64,000 nt of DNA from a virus. Of this stretch, positions 63,089-64,000 are shown one piece after another. Position 1 is the first letter of the stretch; every line of letters begins with the position of its first letter. A program made the translations under genes and the position numbers. The notes under the pieces are model-generated. The model worked only from the letters and a program-made list of their open reading frames with translations. It ran no database searches and was not told the DNA's origin. The stretch lies in IMG/VR virus record IMGVR_UViG_3300027749_000055, positions 1-64,000 of that record, one strand, 5' to 3'.

Positions 63089-63242
63089 AGAACTAAAGAA
63101 CCACCCTGCGAAGGCGGGGAGGTGAGCCCGAACACCTTGCAGGGTGGGTCGGGAAGTTGTGAGCGAGACGGTTAGCCCTAGGAAACGGGAACTCCGGTAA
63201 GTAGCACAACGCAGAAGCCTCACCTTCGGGTGGGGCTTTTTT
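63089..63242 (+). ncRNA. Structured plus-strand non-coding RNA
   Basis: About 154 bases from the predicted start to the terminator GCCTCACC-TTCG-GGTGGGGC-TTTTTT (63217-63242). No ORF with a ribosome site. A perfect nine-pair stem (63101-63109 with 63139-63147) encloses a smaller hairpin, and GTTGTG/CACAAC (63156-63161 with 63205-63210) encloses a second internal stem. It runs against all neighbouring genes. I do not recognise a known RNA class. Confidence 0.7.
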
Positions 63243-63244
63243 GT

Positions 63245-63514
63245 TTACAGGGTGACTAAGCCGTTGTAGCGACGAGCCTTGCGGAAAATACGGTTGATTT
63301 TCTCCGCCGTCTTCATAGCCATAAGCAGGTCACGGACGGTCAGCGAGAAGTCGTAAAAGGGAACGCCCAGCCCGCCCTCAATGTAGTCGTAGCGAATCAA
63401 CCGCAGTTGTGCGTGGTCTTTGTCCGAGTAAACGACATACTTGTATTGACCGTCACGGGCTTCGAGGACGTTAGGGTCAGTTGTCTTCCATTCCAAAGCA
63501 GGACGGCGCAACAC
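63245..63514 (-). CDS. Hypothetical 89-residue protein
   Basis: MLRRPALEWKTTDPNVLEAR; a beta-rich front (YKYVVYSDKDHAQLRLIRYD) and C-terminal basic helix (KTAEKINRIFRKARR). GTG start, overlapping the preceding stop (TAGTG). No family. Confidence 0.6.
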   Translation of the reverse strand: MLRRPALEWKTTDPNVLEARDGQYKYVVYSDKDHAQLRLIRYDYIEGGLGVPFYDFSLTVRDLLMAMKTAEKINRIFRKARRYNGLVTL

Positions 63515-63759
63515 TAGATAGAACCCTCGGCATACTGTGCCAAATGCGACAGGTGTTCCATCAGTTCCAACTTGGTAATGTGTTCACCCGCAATGCGGAG
63601 AGCCTCGGTGAGACGCTCGTTATCGGCGGCGAGTTGTTCAAGGCTTGTTCTTTGGTTGAGCGCAATCTGAATAAGACGACCAATATCGGTAGCGTCGTAA
63701 GCGTCTTGCGTCACGGACTTCCAAATTCTGTCGGTCAATTCTTGCAAAGGCTGGCTCAT
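63514..63759 (-). CDS. Hypothetical helical protein
   Basis: 81 residues starting MSQPLQELTDRIWKSVTQDA; helical with a heptad-like LEQLAADNERLTEALRIAGE. GAGGGAG site before the ATG. Unknown. Confidence 0.6.
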   Translation of the reverse strand: MSQPLQELTDRIWKSVTQDAYDATDIGRLIQIALNQRTSLEQLAADNERLTEALRIAGEHITKLELMEHLSHLAQYAEGSI

Positions 63760-63786
63760 AATGTCTCCCTCACTAGGGTTGCTTAC

Positions 63787-63811
63787 CCACAGGTTAGCAC
63801 ACAACCTGTGG
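63787..63811 (-). terminator. Hairpin between small genes
   Basis: CCACAGGTT/AACCTGTGG, nine perfect pairs with a seven-base loop, without a T-run on the minus strand. It lies just after the stop of the right-edge gene. Confidence 0.35.
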
Positions 63812-63812
63812 A

Positions 63813-64000
63813 TTACTGCTGTTCCATAAAGCGAAACCACGTTTCGGGCTTGGCGGGGTCGGGTTTGTATTCGACGGCGGTTTCACGCCAACACAAAATG
63901 CAAACAACAAAGATTTCCCCGTTTTCGTTTGCCTCGGTGGTCTTGACCCGCCAATCGTGCTGGCATATTTCGGGATTATGACCGCTAACGACTCGAATCA
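63813..64000 (-). CDS. Partial CxxC protein running off the right edge
   Basis: Open to the window edge. 62 residues visible: EICQHDWRVKTTE, FVVCILCWRETAVEY, then PAKPETWFRFMEQQ. A probable zinc site is formed by CxH and CxxC. The start lies beyond 64000. Confidence 0.65.
   Translation of the reverse strand, partial: IRVVSGHNPEICQHDWRVKTTEANENGEIFVVCILCWRETAVEYKPDPAKPETWFRFMEQQ

Noticed and set aside
1-64000. Integrase, excisionase or repressor for lysogeny
   Set aside because: No tyrosine or serine recombinase motif and no CI-like gene was seen; the small HTH proteins do not suffice to propose a lysogeny module. Genes beyond the window cannot be excluded.

Overview
The window looks like most of the genome of a tailed (siphovirus-type) bacteriophage of an actinobacterium, probably with no lysogeny module. 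Evidence for a phage: a small terminase, major capsid protein, decoration protein, scaffold, head-tail connectors, paralogous tail-tube proteins, a tail chaperone with a programmed frameshift, a tape measure and very large tail or fibre proteins. Evidence for an actinobacterial host is indirect: a DUF2516-type membrane protein, a proteasome/HslV-like Ntn hydrolase, a DUF1003 protein and promoters with TAnnnT boxes very close to start codons. I found no integrase, excisionase, CRISPR array or insertion sequence. Large terminase, portal and a clear endolysin are not in the window; they probably lie beyond its ends, most simply in the sequence joining the left end to the right end of a circular or circularly permuted map.

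Almost everything is transcribed from the minus strand, so the map reads from right to left. 64.0-59.1 kb: three small genes, a RecB/Cas4-like exonuclease, scaffold, capsid decoration protein and major capsid protein, with a plus-strand structured RNA at about 63.1-63.2 kb. 59.4-55.1 kb: small regulators, a metallophosphoesterase and a group of nucleotide or base-modification-like genes (DUF4406, DUF1599-like, ABC ATPase-GNAT fusion). 55.1-44.1 kb: tail fibre, connectors, tail-tube paralogues and tail chaperones. 44.1-27.7 kb: tape measure, a 3505-residue tail protein, tail hub genes and holin-like genes. 27.5-26.3 kb: the only two plus-strand protein genes (one Gam-like), divergent from a minus-strand Sak4-like recombinase across a control region with a tandem 33-bp repeat. 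25.3-16.9 kb: replication initiator with an internal iteron origin, helicase loader, HNH protein, Ntn hydrolase, RusA-like resolvase and SMARCAL1-like helicase. 16.8-9.6 kb: two tRNAs, ParB-like proteins, a deaminase and many very small genes. 9.6-0.3 kb: large multidomain proteins, then small terminase and a HicA-like gene.

The most unusual system is a set of seven proteins (genes at 1.6-10.7, 15.8-16.7 and 20.9-21.4 kb) that share the linker KGGxGSG(R/V), found 13 times. Five begin with a short FST(D/E)xLL-like peptide followed by the linker, and in the two giant members the linker separates successive enzyme domains: a papain-like domain, two GNATs, a zinc metalloprotease, a DUF3626-like domain and two ADP-ribosyltransferases. 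Their domain repertoire matches the phage 'polyvalent proteins' described by Iyer, Aravind and colleagues, thought to be packaged and injected with the DNA. Here the same tag and linker are also carried by stand-alone genes, which suggests a modular packaging or processing signal. Other notable features are a lambda-O-like origin inside the initiator gene, a plus-strand ncRNA with promoter and terminator, a phage-wide promoter motif, an over-represented 9-mer TAGTGAAAT, and a repertoire of tiny translationally coupled membrane-peptide genes.
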